Assembly: GCA_958295745.1 (NCBI GenBank)
Contig: CATQHD010000001.1
Coordinates: 62,001 to 126,000 of the forward strand
Length of the DNA stretch: 64,000 nucleotides
Origin: an uncultured Acidimicrobiia bacterium
GTDB lineage: Bacteria > Actinomycetota > Acidimicrobiia > Spongiisociales > Spongiisociaceae
Direction of reading: 5' to 3'
Position numbers and translations under genes: made by a program. The notes under the pieces were generated by a model. The model worked only from the letters and a program-made list of their open reading frames with translations, made no database searches and had not been told where the DNA came from. This document shows, in pieces, positions 36,201 to 51,200 of the stretch; position 1 is the first letter of the stretch; the number at the start of each line of letters is the position of its first letter.

Positions 36201-39200
36201 CGTCGGCGGCCCCTCGGGGTACGTATACGTGGCCGACACGAACCGCCACCGCGTCGCCGTGTTCGACCCCGCCGGAGGCCACGTGGCCGACCTCAACGGC
36301 ACCTTCCTCAACCCCCACGGCGTGGCCGTCAACGGTACCGGCCACGTGTTCGTGGCCGACACCCGCGCCGACCGCGTCGCGGTGTTCGGCCCCGGCGGGG
36401 ACCATGCCTACGACCTCCCGGGCACCTTCAACCGCCCGCAGGACGTGGCCGTCGGCGGCCCCGCGGGCATGACATACGTGGCCGACACCAACGGGAACCG
36501 CGTCGCCGTGTTCGGCCCCGGCGGGGACCATGCCTACGATCTCCCCGCCACCTTCAACCGCCCCCGCGGCGTGGCCGTCGACTCCTTTTCGGGCGCCGTA
36601 TACGTGACCGACACCCTGGAGGACACGGTCAGGGCCTTTGATCCGGCCGGGCGCAGCATCGCCAACATCACCGGCTTTTTCAACCGCCCGTTCGGGATAG
36701 CCGTCGACGGCACCGCGGGGACCGTATACGTGGCCGACCGCAACGGCCACTCCGTCCGCGTGTTCGATCCGGCGTACTCCTTCGAGGTGGCCGGCCTCTC
36801 CGACGGGCAGACGCTCACGGTGAACCTGCCGGCCGGCAGCGTCGATGACCGGACGGGGCACCCCAGCGCCGCATCCAACACCGTGACCGTCGGCCTGGAC
36901 TTGGACGCCCCCAGAATACTCTCGGCGGCGATCACCTCCCCGGGCCAGATAACGGTGGAATACGGCGAGCCCGTACACGCCACGGGCGCGGCCTACGGCG
37001 CGCTCACCGTGGGGGGCGCCCCCCACAACTACACGGGCAGCCCGCTGTCGGGCAACGGCACCTCGGTACACGTCCTGGCGTTCACCGGCGGCGCGGCCGC
37101 GCCGAACTCCACCGGCAACGTCACCCTGGCCCCGTCCGCAATAACGGATGCCGTCGGCAACGCCCTCGGCACCCAGGCCGCGGTTCTGCGGATGCTGGCG
37201 GACGGCCAGCCCCCCCGGATAACCTCGGCCGCCCTCACGGGCCCCGACCGGTTCACGGTCCGGTACAGCGAGCCCGTACACGCCACGGGCGCGGCCTACG
37301 GCGCGCTCACCGTGGGGGGCGCCCCCCGCAGCTACGCGGCCGGCCCGCCGTCGGGCAACGGCACGGCGGCCCACACGCTCGCATTCCTGGGCGCCCCGGC
37401 CGGCGGCGATGAGGCCGGCACCCTGGTCATGAACCTGACCGCGATAACGGATCCGGCCGGCAACGCCCTCGGCGATGCCGCCGGCTCCCTGCAGGCGCTG
37501 GCACCGGACCGCCCGCTAACCGTCGGAATATCCACCGACGCGACCTCGCCGTTCGGGCTGTCCACCGTACGTTTCGCCCTGGACTTTAACCGGGACATAC
37601 GCGCCTCCACCCTGGAGACGCCGGACATCAACGCGACCGCCGGCACCGTCTCGGACCCGGTCTCGGAGCCGCGGCACAGGCACAACCTCGGTGCCGCCGC
37701 CCCCGGCCCGGGCCTGCTCCACAACCCGCAGGGCGTGGCCGTCGACGGCGCCTCGGGCCGGGTGTACGCGGCCGATCCGGCCGGCGGCTCCCTCCATATC
37801 TTCGACCTTGAGGGACGCTATACGGGCAACGTCACCGGCCTGCTCGGATCCCCCCACGGCGTGGCGGCGGACCCCCACCGGGGCCTCACATACGTGGCCG
37901 ACACCGGCAACGGCCGCGTCGCCGTCCTCAACGGTACCGGACACCTTGTCGCCAGCATCGCCAACTCCTTTGGTGACATACGCGGCGTGGCGGCGGACCC
38001 GCACACCGGCAACGTATACGTGGTGGACCGGGGCCTGGCCAACGTCCAGATCTTCAACTCCGCCCGGGATCCCATCCATACCATCACGGGCCCGTTCAGT
38101 GTCCCGCACGGGGTGGCCGTCGACGGCACCACGGGCAACCTGTACGTGACCGACACCGGTGACACCGACCGCGTCCTGGTCTTCGACTCCGCCTGGAACC
38201 GCACCCGTGATCTTGCGGGCGCCTTTGATGACCCGGCCGGCGTGGCCGTCGATCCCATCACGGGCACCGTATACGTGGCCGACACCGGCAACGACCGCAT
38301 CGCCGTCTTGGACCCCGCCGGACCGCCGGCCAACCTGACCGGCTCATTCTCCTCCCCGCACGGGGTGGCCGTCGATCCCGCCACGGGCAACCTGTACGTG
38401 GCCGACACCGGCCACAACCGCATCCAGACATTCGGCATGAGGCACTCATTCGAGGTGGCTGGCCTGCTCAACGGCCAGTCGCTTGTGGTGAACATGCCCG
38501 CGGCACGCGTGCAGGATCCCGCCGGACACCCCAACGAGGCCTCCAACACCGTACGGATAGAGCTCGAGATAGCGGCCCCGAAACCCGTCATCACGGCCGT
38601 ACAGCCGAGCCCCACCAACGCCACCACCGTCAACTATGCCGTGGACTGGGGCGAGATAATAGATCCTGCGACCCTGGACACGTCGGACATCGAGGCCACC
38701 TCCGGGACGGTACGGAACCTGCGCCAGGTGTTCCCGCATGCGGGGGACTTTGGCGGCCCCGGCTCCGGCAACGGCTCGCTCCGCAACCCGCAGGGCGTGG
38801 CCGTCGATCCCGCCACGGGCGACATATACGTGGCCGATTTTGGCAACGGGCGCGTCCAGATATTCGACCCGAATCTGCGCAACACGGGCAACATCACCGG
38901 CGGGCTCCGGACCCCCGTCGGCGTGGCAGTCGATCCCGCCACGGGCACCGTATACGTGACGGACCTGACCCGCAACCGCGTCGCAGCCTTTGATGCCGCG
39001 GGCAACCCCCTCCCCGGCATCACCGGCGGCCTTGACGGCCCGTACGGGGTCGCCGTCGACGGTTCCACGGGCGACGTATACGTGGCCAACACGGGCAACA
39101 ACCGCGTCCTGGTCTTCGACTCGGACCTGAACCACACCGGTACCATCACCGGTACCGCCACCGACCCGTTCGACTATCCGGCCGGCGTGGCCGTCGACGG

Positions 39201-42200
39201 CACCACGGGCACCGTATACGTGGCCGACCCCTTCCGGAACCGCGTCACGGCCTTTGAGCGCGACGGGACCCGCATCGGCGACCTTGCGGGCGATTTCAAC
39301 AACCCGTACGGCGTGGCCACCGACGGCGCCGGCAACGTATACGTGGCCAACACCGTCGACGACCGCATCGCCGTCTTCGACTCCGCCCGGGACCGCATCG
39401 CCACCCTCTCCGCCCCGCTCGACGACCCGTACGGTGTCGCCGTCGACGACAACACGGGCACCCTGTACGCGGCCAGCTCGAACAGCCACTACGCCCACGT
39501 GTTCAACATCACACACGCCTTCGACGTGGCCGATCCCGCCGGCGGCCGGCCGCTCATGGTGAGCATACCGGCCGGCCGCGTGCATGATCTGGACGGGAAC
39601 GCCAACGAAGGATCCAACGTGGTACGCATCGACATAGACCGCACACCGCCGGTCCCCGTCATCACTGCCGCACAGTCCAGCCCGACCCGCGATGCCGCCA
39701 TCAACCTCCGGGTGGTCTGGAACGAGGATGTGGACGGGTTTGCGGCACCGGACATCGCGCTGTCCGGGACCGCCCCGCACGGGGGCGTGGCCAACTTTAC
39801 GGGCGGCGGCACCGAATACTCCTTTGACGTCCTGCTCGGATCCGGCGGAACGATGACGGTGGACATCCCCGCGGGCGCCGCGCACAACGAGGCGGACACC
39901 CCCGGCGCCGCCGTCCGGTTCTCGATGATATACCTTGACGCGCCGCCGGTCCCGACGGTCTCCACGGAACAGTCCGACCCGACCCGCCTGCGGAACGTGC
40001 CGTTCGTCCTGGGGTTTGACGCGGGCATAAACGCCTCCACCCTTGACGCGCAGGACATCAACGCCACCTCCGGGACGGTACGGAACCTGCGGCAGGCGCC
40101 GCAGCACGACGGGGACATCGCCACCGGCTCCCCGGCCGGCCTGGCGGTGGACGCCTTTTCCGGCACGTTGTACGTGGCCAGCCCGAACGGGAACGGCGTC
40201 TCCGTGTTCGATTCCGCCGGGCGCCCCGCCGCCCCGCTCTCCCCGGCCGACCCGTTCACACTCCCGCAGGGCGTGGCCGTCCACGGCGCCTCCGGCACCG
40301 TATACGTGGCCGACACGGGCGGCCACCGCATCGCCGTATTCGACCATGCCGGCCGCCACACGGCCGACATCGCCGGCATGCTCCTGTTCCCCGGCGGCGT
40401 GGATGTGGATCCGGCCTCCGGCACGATATACGTGGCCGACACCTACCACAACAGGATCGCGATCTTCAACTCCACGTTACACCACACCGCCAACATCACG
40501 AAACACGTCTCGTCCCCCTCCGACGTGGCCGTCGACGGCATCTCGGGCAACATCTACGTGGCCAACTACGGCCGCGGCACCGTGGCGGTGTTCGACCCCC
40601 AGCTGCGGTACCTCTTCAACCTGACCGGCACCTTCGACGGCCCGTCCGGGGTCGCGGCGGACCCCTACTCGGGCCACGTATACGTGGCCGACCGCAACGG
40701 CAACCGCGTCGCCGCCTTTGACTCGGCGGGGGCCAGCACCGCCAACCTCACCGGCATGCTCGGCCTGCCGTCCGGGGTCGCCGTGGATCCGGTCTCGGGC
40801 ACCCTGTACGCGGCGGACACCTACGGCAACCGCGTCCGGACATTCGGCATGTCGTACGCCTTCGAGGTGGCCGATCCGGCCGACGGACAACGGTTCTCGG
40901 TAAGCCTGCCTGCGGACAGCGTACGGGACGCGACGGACCACCCCAACGCCGCATCCAATACCGTGACCATCGGCGCGGACAGGACCGCCCCACGCCTCCT
41001 GTCGGCAGAGGTCACATCCCCGGGCAGCGTGACCGTGCGGTATACGGAGCCGGTGTACGCGGACGGCACCGCCGCCGCATACGGCGCGCTCGTCGTGGAC
41101 GGCGTGACCCGCACCTATCCCGCGGCCCCGCTGTCGGGCAACGGCACGGCGGCCCACACGCTGGCCTTCACCGGAGACCCCGCCGCCTCGGATGCCACCG
41201 GCAGGATCCTTTTGAACATGTCCGCGGTGACGGATCCGGCAGGCAACCCGCTGGGCGGCGGCGGCGGGGACCCGGCCGTCGCGTCCACGATCCTGCAGGT
41301 GATATCGGACGGCCAGCCGCCCCGCATCACGGCCGCCGCAATCACGGATCCCGGCCGGTTCACGGTCCGGTACAGCGAGCCCGTATACGCGGCCGGCACC
41401 GCATACGGCACACTCGTCGTGGGAGGGGGAACCCCCCGCACGTACGCCGCCGCCCCGCTCTGGGGCAACGGCACGGCCGTGCACGCACTCGGGTTCCTGG
41501 GCGCCCCCGCCGGCGGCGGCGATACGGGCACCCTGGCCGTAAACCAGACGGCGGTGTCGGATCCGTCCGGCAACGCCCTCGGTAGCCTGACGGCCGACCT
41601 GCGGCAGCTGGCACCGGGCGGCCTGCTGACCGCCGGGATCCGGGCCAACACCACCTCGCCTACCAACATGTCGGCCGTATCGTTCACCGTGGACTTCGGC
41701 CGGAGGATAGACGCCTCCACGATCGGGATCCCGGACATCCGTGCGACGGAGGGCACCGTGCGGAACCTGGGCCCGGATCTCGCACACGGGCGGGACATCG
41801 GCAGCCCCGGCCGCGGCCCGGGCATGTTCCACAACCCGGCGGGGGTGGCGTTCGACAACGCCACGGGCCGCCTGTACGTGGCCGACCGCAACAACCACCG
41901 CGTCCAGATCTTCAACTCCACCGGACACCACACCGGCAACATCGCCGACTCGTTCCGCTTTCCGTACGACGTGGCGACGGACCCCGCCCGGGGGCTGGTA
42001 TACGTGGCCGACACGGGCAACGACCGCGTCGCCGTCTTCAACGCGAGCCGGCACCTCGTCGCCAGCATCACCCGCTCGTTCGTCGACGTGCACGACGTGG
42101 GGGTGGACCCCGTCTCGGGCAACGTATACGTGTCGGACCTGACCGCCAATCTCGTCCACGTCTTCGGCCCCGGATGGGGGCACATCCACACGATCACCGG

Positions 42201-45200
42201 CGGCCCGCCCGGCGGCCGGTTCAACAACCCGCAGGGGGTGGCCGTGGACGCCCCCTCGAACCGCATATACGTGGCCGACACCAGGAACGACCGCATCCGG
42301 ATGTTCGACCTCGCATGGGGTTACACCGGCGATCTTCCGGGCACGTTCGACGATCCGACCGACGTCGCCGTCGACGGGTTCTCGGGCCGCATATACGTGG
42401 CCGACACGGGCAACCACCGCGTACAGGTGTTCGGCCCCCAGCTGGACAGGGTCGCCGTCCTGGCGGATCCGCCCTTGTTCCCCGTCAGCGTGGCCGTCGA
42501 CGGCACCACCGGTACCGCATACGTGGCCGACGCGGCCGGCCACCGCATCCGCGTGTTCGATCCCGAATACTCCTTCGAGGTGGCCGGCCTGTCCGGCGGG
42601 CAGTCCCTCGAGGTGAGCATGCCGGCCGGCCGCGTCACCGACGCCGAGGACAACGCGAACACGGCGTCCAACACCGTAAAACTGGACATCGAGATGATCG
42701 CCCCGGTGCCCGCCGTCACGGCGGCGGCATACCCGGTCCCGACCAACGCCACGCTTGTCAACCTCTGGGTGGCCTTCGGGGAGTCCGTCGATACGGCGAC
42801 CTTTGACACGCGGGACGTCAACGCCACCTCCGGCACCGTGGTGAACCTGCGCCAGACGCTGCTGCACGGTGCGGACTTTGGGGGTACGGGAACCGGCCGC
42901 GGCATGTTCGATACACCGGCCGGCGTGGACGTGGACGGCTCGGGCAACATATACGTGGCCGACGCGCTCAACAACGCCGTCCAGGTGTTCGGTCCGGACC
43001 TGCGTTACACCGCCAACATCACCGGCGGGTTCACCATCCCGACGGACGTGGCCGTCGACGGCGCCTCCGGCAACATATACGTGGCCGACGCGCTGAACGA
43101 CCGCGTCGCCGTGTTCGGCCCCGACCTGCGCCCCCTCCCGTACCTGGACCACCGGTTCGACAGGCCGACCGGGGTGACCGTCTCCCCGGCGGGCGACATA
43201 TACGTGGTCGGCACGGGGGACGGCCGGATCTCGGTGTTCGGCCCCGGGGGGAGCCACCTGTACGATATCGCCGATGTCGTCGCCACGCCGGACCGGCTGC
43301 GCGGCATCGCCGTCAACGGCACCGGTTCCATATACGTGACCGACAGCGGGAACGCCCGCATCATGATCCTCAACTCTACGGGACACCACCACGGTACCAT
43401 CACCGGCCCGTTAGTGCAGCCGTACGATATCGCGATAAACCATCTTTCGGGCGACATATACGTGGCCGACACCGGGAACAACCGCACCGTCGTGTTCAAC
43501 GCCACCGGATACAACACCGCCAACATAACCGGCCCGTTTGACAGCCCCGGCGGCATCGCCGTCAACTCCACCTCCGGTACCGTATACGTGGCCGACTCGA
43601 ACAACGACCGCGTCCGGGTGTTCGATGCCGCATACGCCTTCGGGGTGGCCGACCCCGACGACCGGCGGACCCTCGCGGTGAACATACCGGCCGGCACGGT
43701 GCAGGATCCGGCCGGGAACGTCAACGAGGCCTCCAACACCGTGACCGTGGACATAGACCGGACCCGCCCCGAGCCCGTCATATCGGCAGCACAGTCCAGC
43801 CCGACCCGGTCGGCGGCCATCAACCTCCGCGTGGACTGGAGCGAGCCGGTCACCGGGTTCTCGGCGTCGGACATCGCGCTGTCCGGGACGGCCATGCGCG
43901 GCTCCGGAGGCCCGGCCAACTTTACGGGCTCGGGGGACTCGTACACATTCGACGTGCTGGCCGTATCCAACGGGACGGTCACGGTGGACATACCGGAGGG
44001 CGTGGCGCGCAACGCGATAAAGAACGTCAACACGGCGGCGGACCGATTCTCGATCACGTACCAGGGCGTGCTGCTGCAGCCCCGTATCGCCACGGAACAG
44101 TCCGACCCGACCCGCCTGCGGGAGGTCCCGTTCCTGCTGGACTTTAACATCGGCATAAACGGCTCCTCCCTCGGCACGCCGGACATCAACGTCACCTCGG
44201 GTACGGTGCAAAACCTGCGTACCGTGCTGGCCCATGACGCGACCTTTGGAGGCCCCGGGCGGGATGACGGGCGGTTCTCGCAGCCCTCCGGGATCGGGGT
44301 GGACCCCTCCTCGGGGATGATATACGTGGCCGACACGGCCAACAACCGCGTCCAGGTGCTCGGCCCCAACATGGATTACATCGACAAACTGGACGGGTCC
44401 GACCTGCCGTCCGGCCGGTTCGACCTGCCGTACGACGTGGCCGTCGACGGGGCCGCCACCGGCAACATATACGTGGCCGATTCCGGCAACGACCGCGTCG
44501 CCGTATTCGACTCGTCCCTGACATACACCACGGACATCGGCCACCGGTTCGACAACCCGTCCGGCGTGGCCGTCGACGGCTCGGGCAACCTGTACGTGGC
44601 CGACACGAACAACAACACCGTGTCGGTGTTCGACCCCGCGGGGGCGCACACCGGCGACCTCCCTGGCCCCTTCAGCCTGCCGTACGGCGTCACCGTCGAC
44701 ACCTCCACCGGCGGCAACATATACGTGGCCGATACGGCCGCCAACCGCGTCCGGGTGTTCGACCACGCGGGCAGGTCGGTCCACAACCTCACCGGCGGGT
44801 TCAACCTGCCGCACGGCGTGGCCGTCGACGGGTATTCGGACACGCTGTACGTGGCCGACACATTCGGCAACCGCCTGGCCGTCTTCGACCGCTCCTTTGA
44901 CAGCATCGCCAACCACACCGGCGACTTTGTCAGCCCGTACGATGTCGCGGTGGGCGGCATCCCCGGGACCGTATACCTGCTGGACACATCCGGGAGCCGC
45001 ATCCTGGCCTTCGACGTATCGTACGCATTCGACGTGTCCGATCCGGCCGACGGGCAGACGCTGGCGGTGAACCTGCCGGCCGGCAAGATTCAGGATACGG
45101 CCGGCAACCCCAACCTCGCATCCAATACGGTACGCATCGGGGCGGACAGGACGCCCCCGGCCTTGGTCTCGGCCGCCGTCACCTCACCGGGCAACCTGAC

Positions 45201-48200
45201 GGTCCGGTATACCGAACCCGTATACGCGACGGGTACCGCATACGGCCCGCTCACCGTGGGCGGCATCCCCCGCGGCCTGGCCGCCGACGCCCTGTCGGGC
45301 AACGGCACGGCCGTCCACACGCTGGCGTTCGCGGGGGGCGCGGCCGTACCTGATGCCGCCGGCAGGCTCACCATGAACCGGTCGATGATAACGGATCCTG
45401 CCGGCAATACCCTGGGCGGTACGGAGGCGTTCGGGCAGGCGCTGGCGGACGGCCAGATGCCCCGGCTGGTCCTTGCCACGATCACCGACCTGAACCGGAT
45501 AACGGTCCGGTATACCGAGCCGGTGTACGCGACGGGTACCGCATACGGCCCGCTCACCGTGGGCGGCACCCCCCGCGGCCTGGCCGCCGACGCCCTGTCC
45601 GGCAACGGCACGGACGTCCACGTCCTGACCTTCCTGGGCGCCTGGGCCACCGACGGGGACGCCGGTACCCTGACGGTAAACCAGACGGCCGTAACGGATC
45701 CGGACGGCAACGCACTGGGCGCCGACGGGTCGGCCCGGCAGGCCCTGGCGGGCGGCCACCTGCTGACGGCCTCGCTTTCCACCACCGCGACCTCGCCGAG
45801 CAACCTGCCGGTCATACCCTTCACGATCGACTTCGACCGGGAGATACGCGCCAGGACCCTCGAGCCGCAGGACATCAACGTGACCTCGGGGACGGTGCGC
45901 ACCACCGTGGCGGGCCTGCAGCTGGACGGGATCTTCGGCGAGCCCGGCTATGGCGACGGCCAGTTCAACTTTTTGCGCGGCGTGGAATTTGACAACACCA
46001 CCGGCAACCTGTACGTGGCCGACACGAGCAACCACCGCATCCAGATCTTCGATCCCGACCTGGATCACCTCGACAGCTTTAGCAATTCGTTCGTAAACCC
46101 GTGGGACATGGCGGTGGATCCCGTCCGGGACACGCTGTACGTGGCCGACACGGGCAACCAACAGATACAGGTCTTCGACGGCGCAATGCGCAACACGGCC
46201 ATCATCAACCGTTCCTCCCTCGACATACGCCTGCAACCCGACATCCTCCTCGCCAGTTTTACCTCCATACACGGCGTAGACGTGGACCACTCCACCGGCA
46301 ACCTGTATGCCGCCGACGCCGTCTTGGGCAGAGTATACGTCTTTGATCCCTCCCATGTCCACATCCGCACGATCACCGGCTTTAACAGCCCGTACAGCGT
46401 CACGGTAGCCGAGTCCTCGGGCCACGTGTACGTGGCCGATACGGGCAACGACCGCGTCGCCGTATACGACACCTCCTGGAACTATATCCGCAACCTCCCG
46501 GCAGGCTTCAACGACCCGACCGACGTCACAATCGACGACTTTTCGGGAAACGTATACGTGGCCGACACGAACAACAACCTCATCCGCGTCTTCGACTCGG
46601 ACTGGAACCGGCTCGCCGACCTCTCCGACTCGTTCAGCGGCCCGATAGACGTCACGGTGGACGGCGCCACGGGCACCCTGTACCTGGCAGATTTTAACAA
46701 CAACGCCATCAAGATATTCGGTCTGGTGCACACCTTCGGCGTGGCGTATCCGGCCGACGGGAGGACCCTGGTGGTCAACATGTCGGCGGGCCGCGTGCAG
46801 GATATTACCGGGAACTCCAACGACGCCTCCAATACCATACGCATCGACATAGACCGGACCTCCCCCGAGCCCCGCATCACCTCCACGCAGCCGGGCCTGA
46901 CCGGCTCGGCCGTCATCGACGTCAGGGTGGAGTTCGGCGAGAACGTCACCGGGTTCGAGGCGACAGACGTCGCGCTGTCGGGGACGGCCGCGCACCGCGA
47001 CAGGGTGGCCGGTTTTGCAGAGGACGGCGCCGGCACCGGCAACTACACCTTCGACGTGATGGCCCTCTCGGACGGGACGGTACAGGTCGACATCGCGGCC
47101 AACGTGACGCTGGACGATGCCGGCAACGGCAACGCCGAGGCGGCCCCGCTCTCGGTGGTATACGACGACATGCCCCTGACCCCCACCATCACCTCGAACC
47201 TGACGGGCACCACCAACGCGCGGACCGTATCCTTCAACGTGACCTTCAACGAGCACATAAACGCCACGACCCTCGCCGCATCGGACATCAACGTGACGTC
47301 CGGTACCGTCCGGAACCTGCGCACCATCCTGCAGCACGACGGAAACTTCGGCGGCCAGGGCCGCGAGTTCGGCGAACTCACCGGCCCGTCCGGCGTGGCC
47401 GTCGACGGCATATCCGGTACCGTATACGTGGCCGACACGAGAAACAACCGCATCGGCGTCTTCGACTCCGGGGGGGGTTATACCGACACCGTCACATTCG
47501 GGTTCTTCCTGCCCAGGGACGTGGCCGTAGACGGCGTGTCCGGCGACCTGTACGTGGCCGACACCTTCAACGACCGCGTCCGGGTGTTCGATCCCCTCAC
47601 GGGACGCCACACCGACGACATCGACGTCCCGTTCGCACGCCCGGAGGGCGTGGCGGTGGGCGGCCCCCAAGGCCACGTATACGTGGCCGACACGGACAAC
47701 GACCGGATCGCCGTGTTCGATTCCGACGGACGCAGCACCGCCAACATCACCCGCCATCTCAACGGCCCGTCGGGCCTGGACGTGGCCGGCCCGTCCGGTA
47801 CCGTATACGTGGCCGACCGTTTCAACAACCGGATCGCCGTGTTCAACTCCACCGGCAACCTCACCGGCAGCATCACCGGCATGGTCGGGTTCCCCACCGA
47901 CCTGGCCGTCGACGGCCCCTCGGGCCACGTATACGTGGCCGACACGGACAACGACCGGATCGCCGTGTTCGACTCCACGGGACGCAGCACCGCCAACGTC
48001 ACCGGCCCGTCCGGCGACCCGCTCGACGGCCCGCAGGGGATCGCGCTGGACGCGTATTCGGGTACGGTATACGTGGCCGACTCGGCCAACCACCGCGTCC
48101 AGATATTCGACATAGCATACGCCTTTGACGTGGTGGATCCTGTGGACGGGGAGACGCTGTCGGTGGACATACCGCGGGGCCGCGTGTACGACCCCACCAT

Positions 48201-51200
48201 GCACGAGAATGCGGCGTCCAACAGGGTAGATCTTGACATAGACAGGACCGCCCCCGCGCCGGTCATCACGGCGGCGCAGGCGGACCCCACCAACGCCACC
48301 ACGATCAACCTCCGGGTGGACTGGGGCGAGCCCGTCTACGGGTTCGGGCCGGACGACGTCGGGATCTCGGGGACCGCCTCCCACGGCGGCGTCGCCAACC
48401 TTGCGGGCGGCGACGGCGACGCCGCGCACACCTTTGACGTCTCGCTATTGTCGGACGGGACGGTACGGGTGGACATACCGGCCGGCGCGGCGCGGGACAT
48501 CGTGGAACACGGCAGCCGCCCAACCCCGCGGTTCTCGATCACGCGCGATGCCATCCCCCCGGCCCCGCGCATCGTCCCGGACCTGCCCGGCCCCACGAAC
48601 CTGTACACCGTGACATTCAACATGACCCTGGACGGGCACATAAACGCCACGACCCTGGACACCTCGGACATCACCGCCTCCTCCGGGACGGTGCAGAACC
48701 TCCGGACCGTGCCGCAGTACCGCGAAGACTTTGACGGGGGTACGGGCGGCGGCGGGGGCGCGCGGTTCTCCTCCCCGTCCGGCGTGGCCGTCGACGGCCA
48801 CACCGGGACCGTATACGTGGCCGATCCGGGCAACGACCGGGTGGCCGTGTTCGACTCCACGGGGCACAACACCGGCAATATCACCCACCGGTTTGACTAT
48901 CCGACGGGGGTGGCGCTCGACGGGTATTCGGGCCGCCTGTACGTGGCCGATCCGGGCGACGACAGGATCGCCGTCTTTGACGTCACGGGGAACCACCTCG
49001 CCAACATAACCGGCGTCGCGTTAGACTATCCGTACGGCGTGGCGGCAAACCCGGCCACGGGGGCCGTCTACGTGGCGGACACCGACAACGGCCTGGTCAG
49101 GGTGTTCAACAGCACCCTGCACCATACGGCCGACATCAACGCCACGTTCAGCTATCCGCACGGCGTGGCGGTGGACCCGACAACGGGTAGGATATACGTG
49201 GCCGATACGGACAACGGCCGGGTCGCGGTGTTCGACTCGGCGGGGGACCCCCTGCCGGACCTGCCCGTCCGGTTTTCGCGCCCGTACGGGGTGGCCGTCG
49301 ACCCTACATCCGGTACCGTGTCGGTGACTGACACGAGCCGGGACCGCATCATGGTATTCGACGGTAGTACCGGAGGCCACATCCTCAACATCACCGGGTT
49401 TGACAACCCGCACGGAGTCGCGGCGGACGGCGTCACGGGGGCCCTGTACGTGGCCGACACCTTCAACGGAACCGTATCGGTACACGACATGGTGTACGCC
49501 TTCGAGGTGGAGGATCCGGTCCACGGGGGGGATCTCACCGTGGGCATGCAGGCCGGGTCCGTACGCGACCATGCGGGAAACCCGAGCAAGGCGTCCAACA
49601 CGGCGCGCACGGAGGTGGACCGGATCGGCCCCGTCCCCCGCATCACCTCCGTGCAGGGCGACCGGACCGGCGCGTCCACCCTCGGATTCACGGTGGAATG
49701 GGACGAGCCGGTCAGGGGGTTCAACGCGTCGGGGATCACGCTTTCGGGGACCCTCGTGAACGGGGGGGTGTCAAACTTTACGGGCGGCGGACGCCTGTAC
49801 TCATTCGAGGTCTCCTCGCACTACGACGGGACGCTGCGCGTCGGCACGGTTCGGGGCGCGGCGCTCGACACGGTGGGCAACCCCAGCGGCGCGGCGGCCG
49901 GACCCCAGGTGGTCCGCGCGCTCCCGCCGGTCCCGGTGATCACGACCTTGCGGTCCGCCTCCACCTCCCTGCAGGAGATACCATTCAACATGACCTTTGA
50001 CAGGCCCGTAAACTCCTCCACGCTGGACGATACGGACATCGTGGCCACCTCCGGTACGGTGCGGAACCTGCGCCCTGCCCTGCTGCACGACGGCGGCTTC
50101 GGGGGCGCCGGTTCTGCCGGCGGCCTGTTCGACGGCCCGCGCGGCGTGGCCGTCGACGCCTCCACCAACACCACGTACGTGGCCGATCCGGGCAACGACC
50201 GCGTCCAGATCTTCAACTCCTCCCGCCACCACACCGGCCAGCTCCCCGGCCCGTTCAGCATGCCGTCGGACGTGGCCGTGGACAGCTTTTCGGGGGCCGT
50301 ATACGTGGCCGACCGGGGCAACAACCGCATCCGGGCCTTCGACTCGGCCGGGAACAGCACGGCCAACACCACCGCCCTGTTCAACAGCCCGTACGGCGTG
50401 GGGACCGACCGTTCCGGGAACGTATACGTGGCCGACACGCTGAACAACCGCATCAGGATCCTGGACCCCTCCCTGCGCGGCACGGGCAGCATAACCGATT
50501 CCGTCGTATCGCCGTTCGATGTCGCCGTGGACGGCGGTTCCGGTACGGTATACGTGGCCAACTGGGGCAACAACCGCGTCGAGGTCTTCGACCACGCCGG
50601 TACCCACACCGGCAGCATCACCGCCGGGTTCAACCGCACGCACAGCATCGCCGTGGACGGCACCTCGGGCACCGTATACGTCACCGATTCCGGCGGCGGC
50701 ATGATCCGGGTCTTCGACTCGGCCGGGGACCACGCCGCCAACCTCACCGGCCCGTTCGGACGCCCGTCGGGACTGGCCGTGGACGGCTTTTCGGGAGCCG
50801 TATACGTGACCGACGGGGGCCGCAACCGCGTCCAGGTGTTCAACATGTCCCATGCATTCGAGGTGGCCGGATCCGCCGACGGACGGACCCTCGCGGTGCA
50901 CCTGCCGGCCGGCGCGGCGTACGGCGCGGCCGGAAACGCGAACGTGCCGTCCAACTCGGCCGAGATCCACGTGGACAGGACCGGCCCGACGCCCACCGTC
51001 TCGACCCTGCAGCCCGGCCCGACGACCAACGCCGACCCCATAAACTTTAGGGTCAACTTTACGGAGGACGTCACCGGGTTCGAAAAGGACGACATCGAGA
51101 TATCCGGCGCCGCCGTGCCCGCCGGCATAACCGGGTTCGAGATGGTCGCCGGCGACTATTACACGTTCGATGTAGAGCCGTCCGCGAACGGGACCATCAC

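Noticed and set aside
34354-37374. Long minus-strand frames under the giant gene (also at 38,446-40,449, 40,477-43,392, 45,184-48,429, 51,769-54,285)
   Set aside because: They are antisense shadows caused by GC-rich third positions; their sequences are periodic because the plus gene is repetitive, and they show no family pattern.
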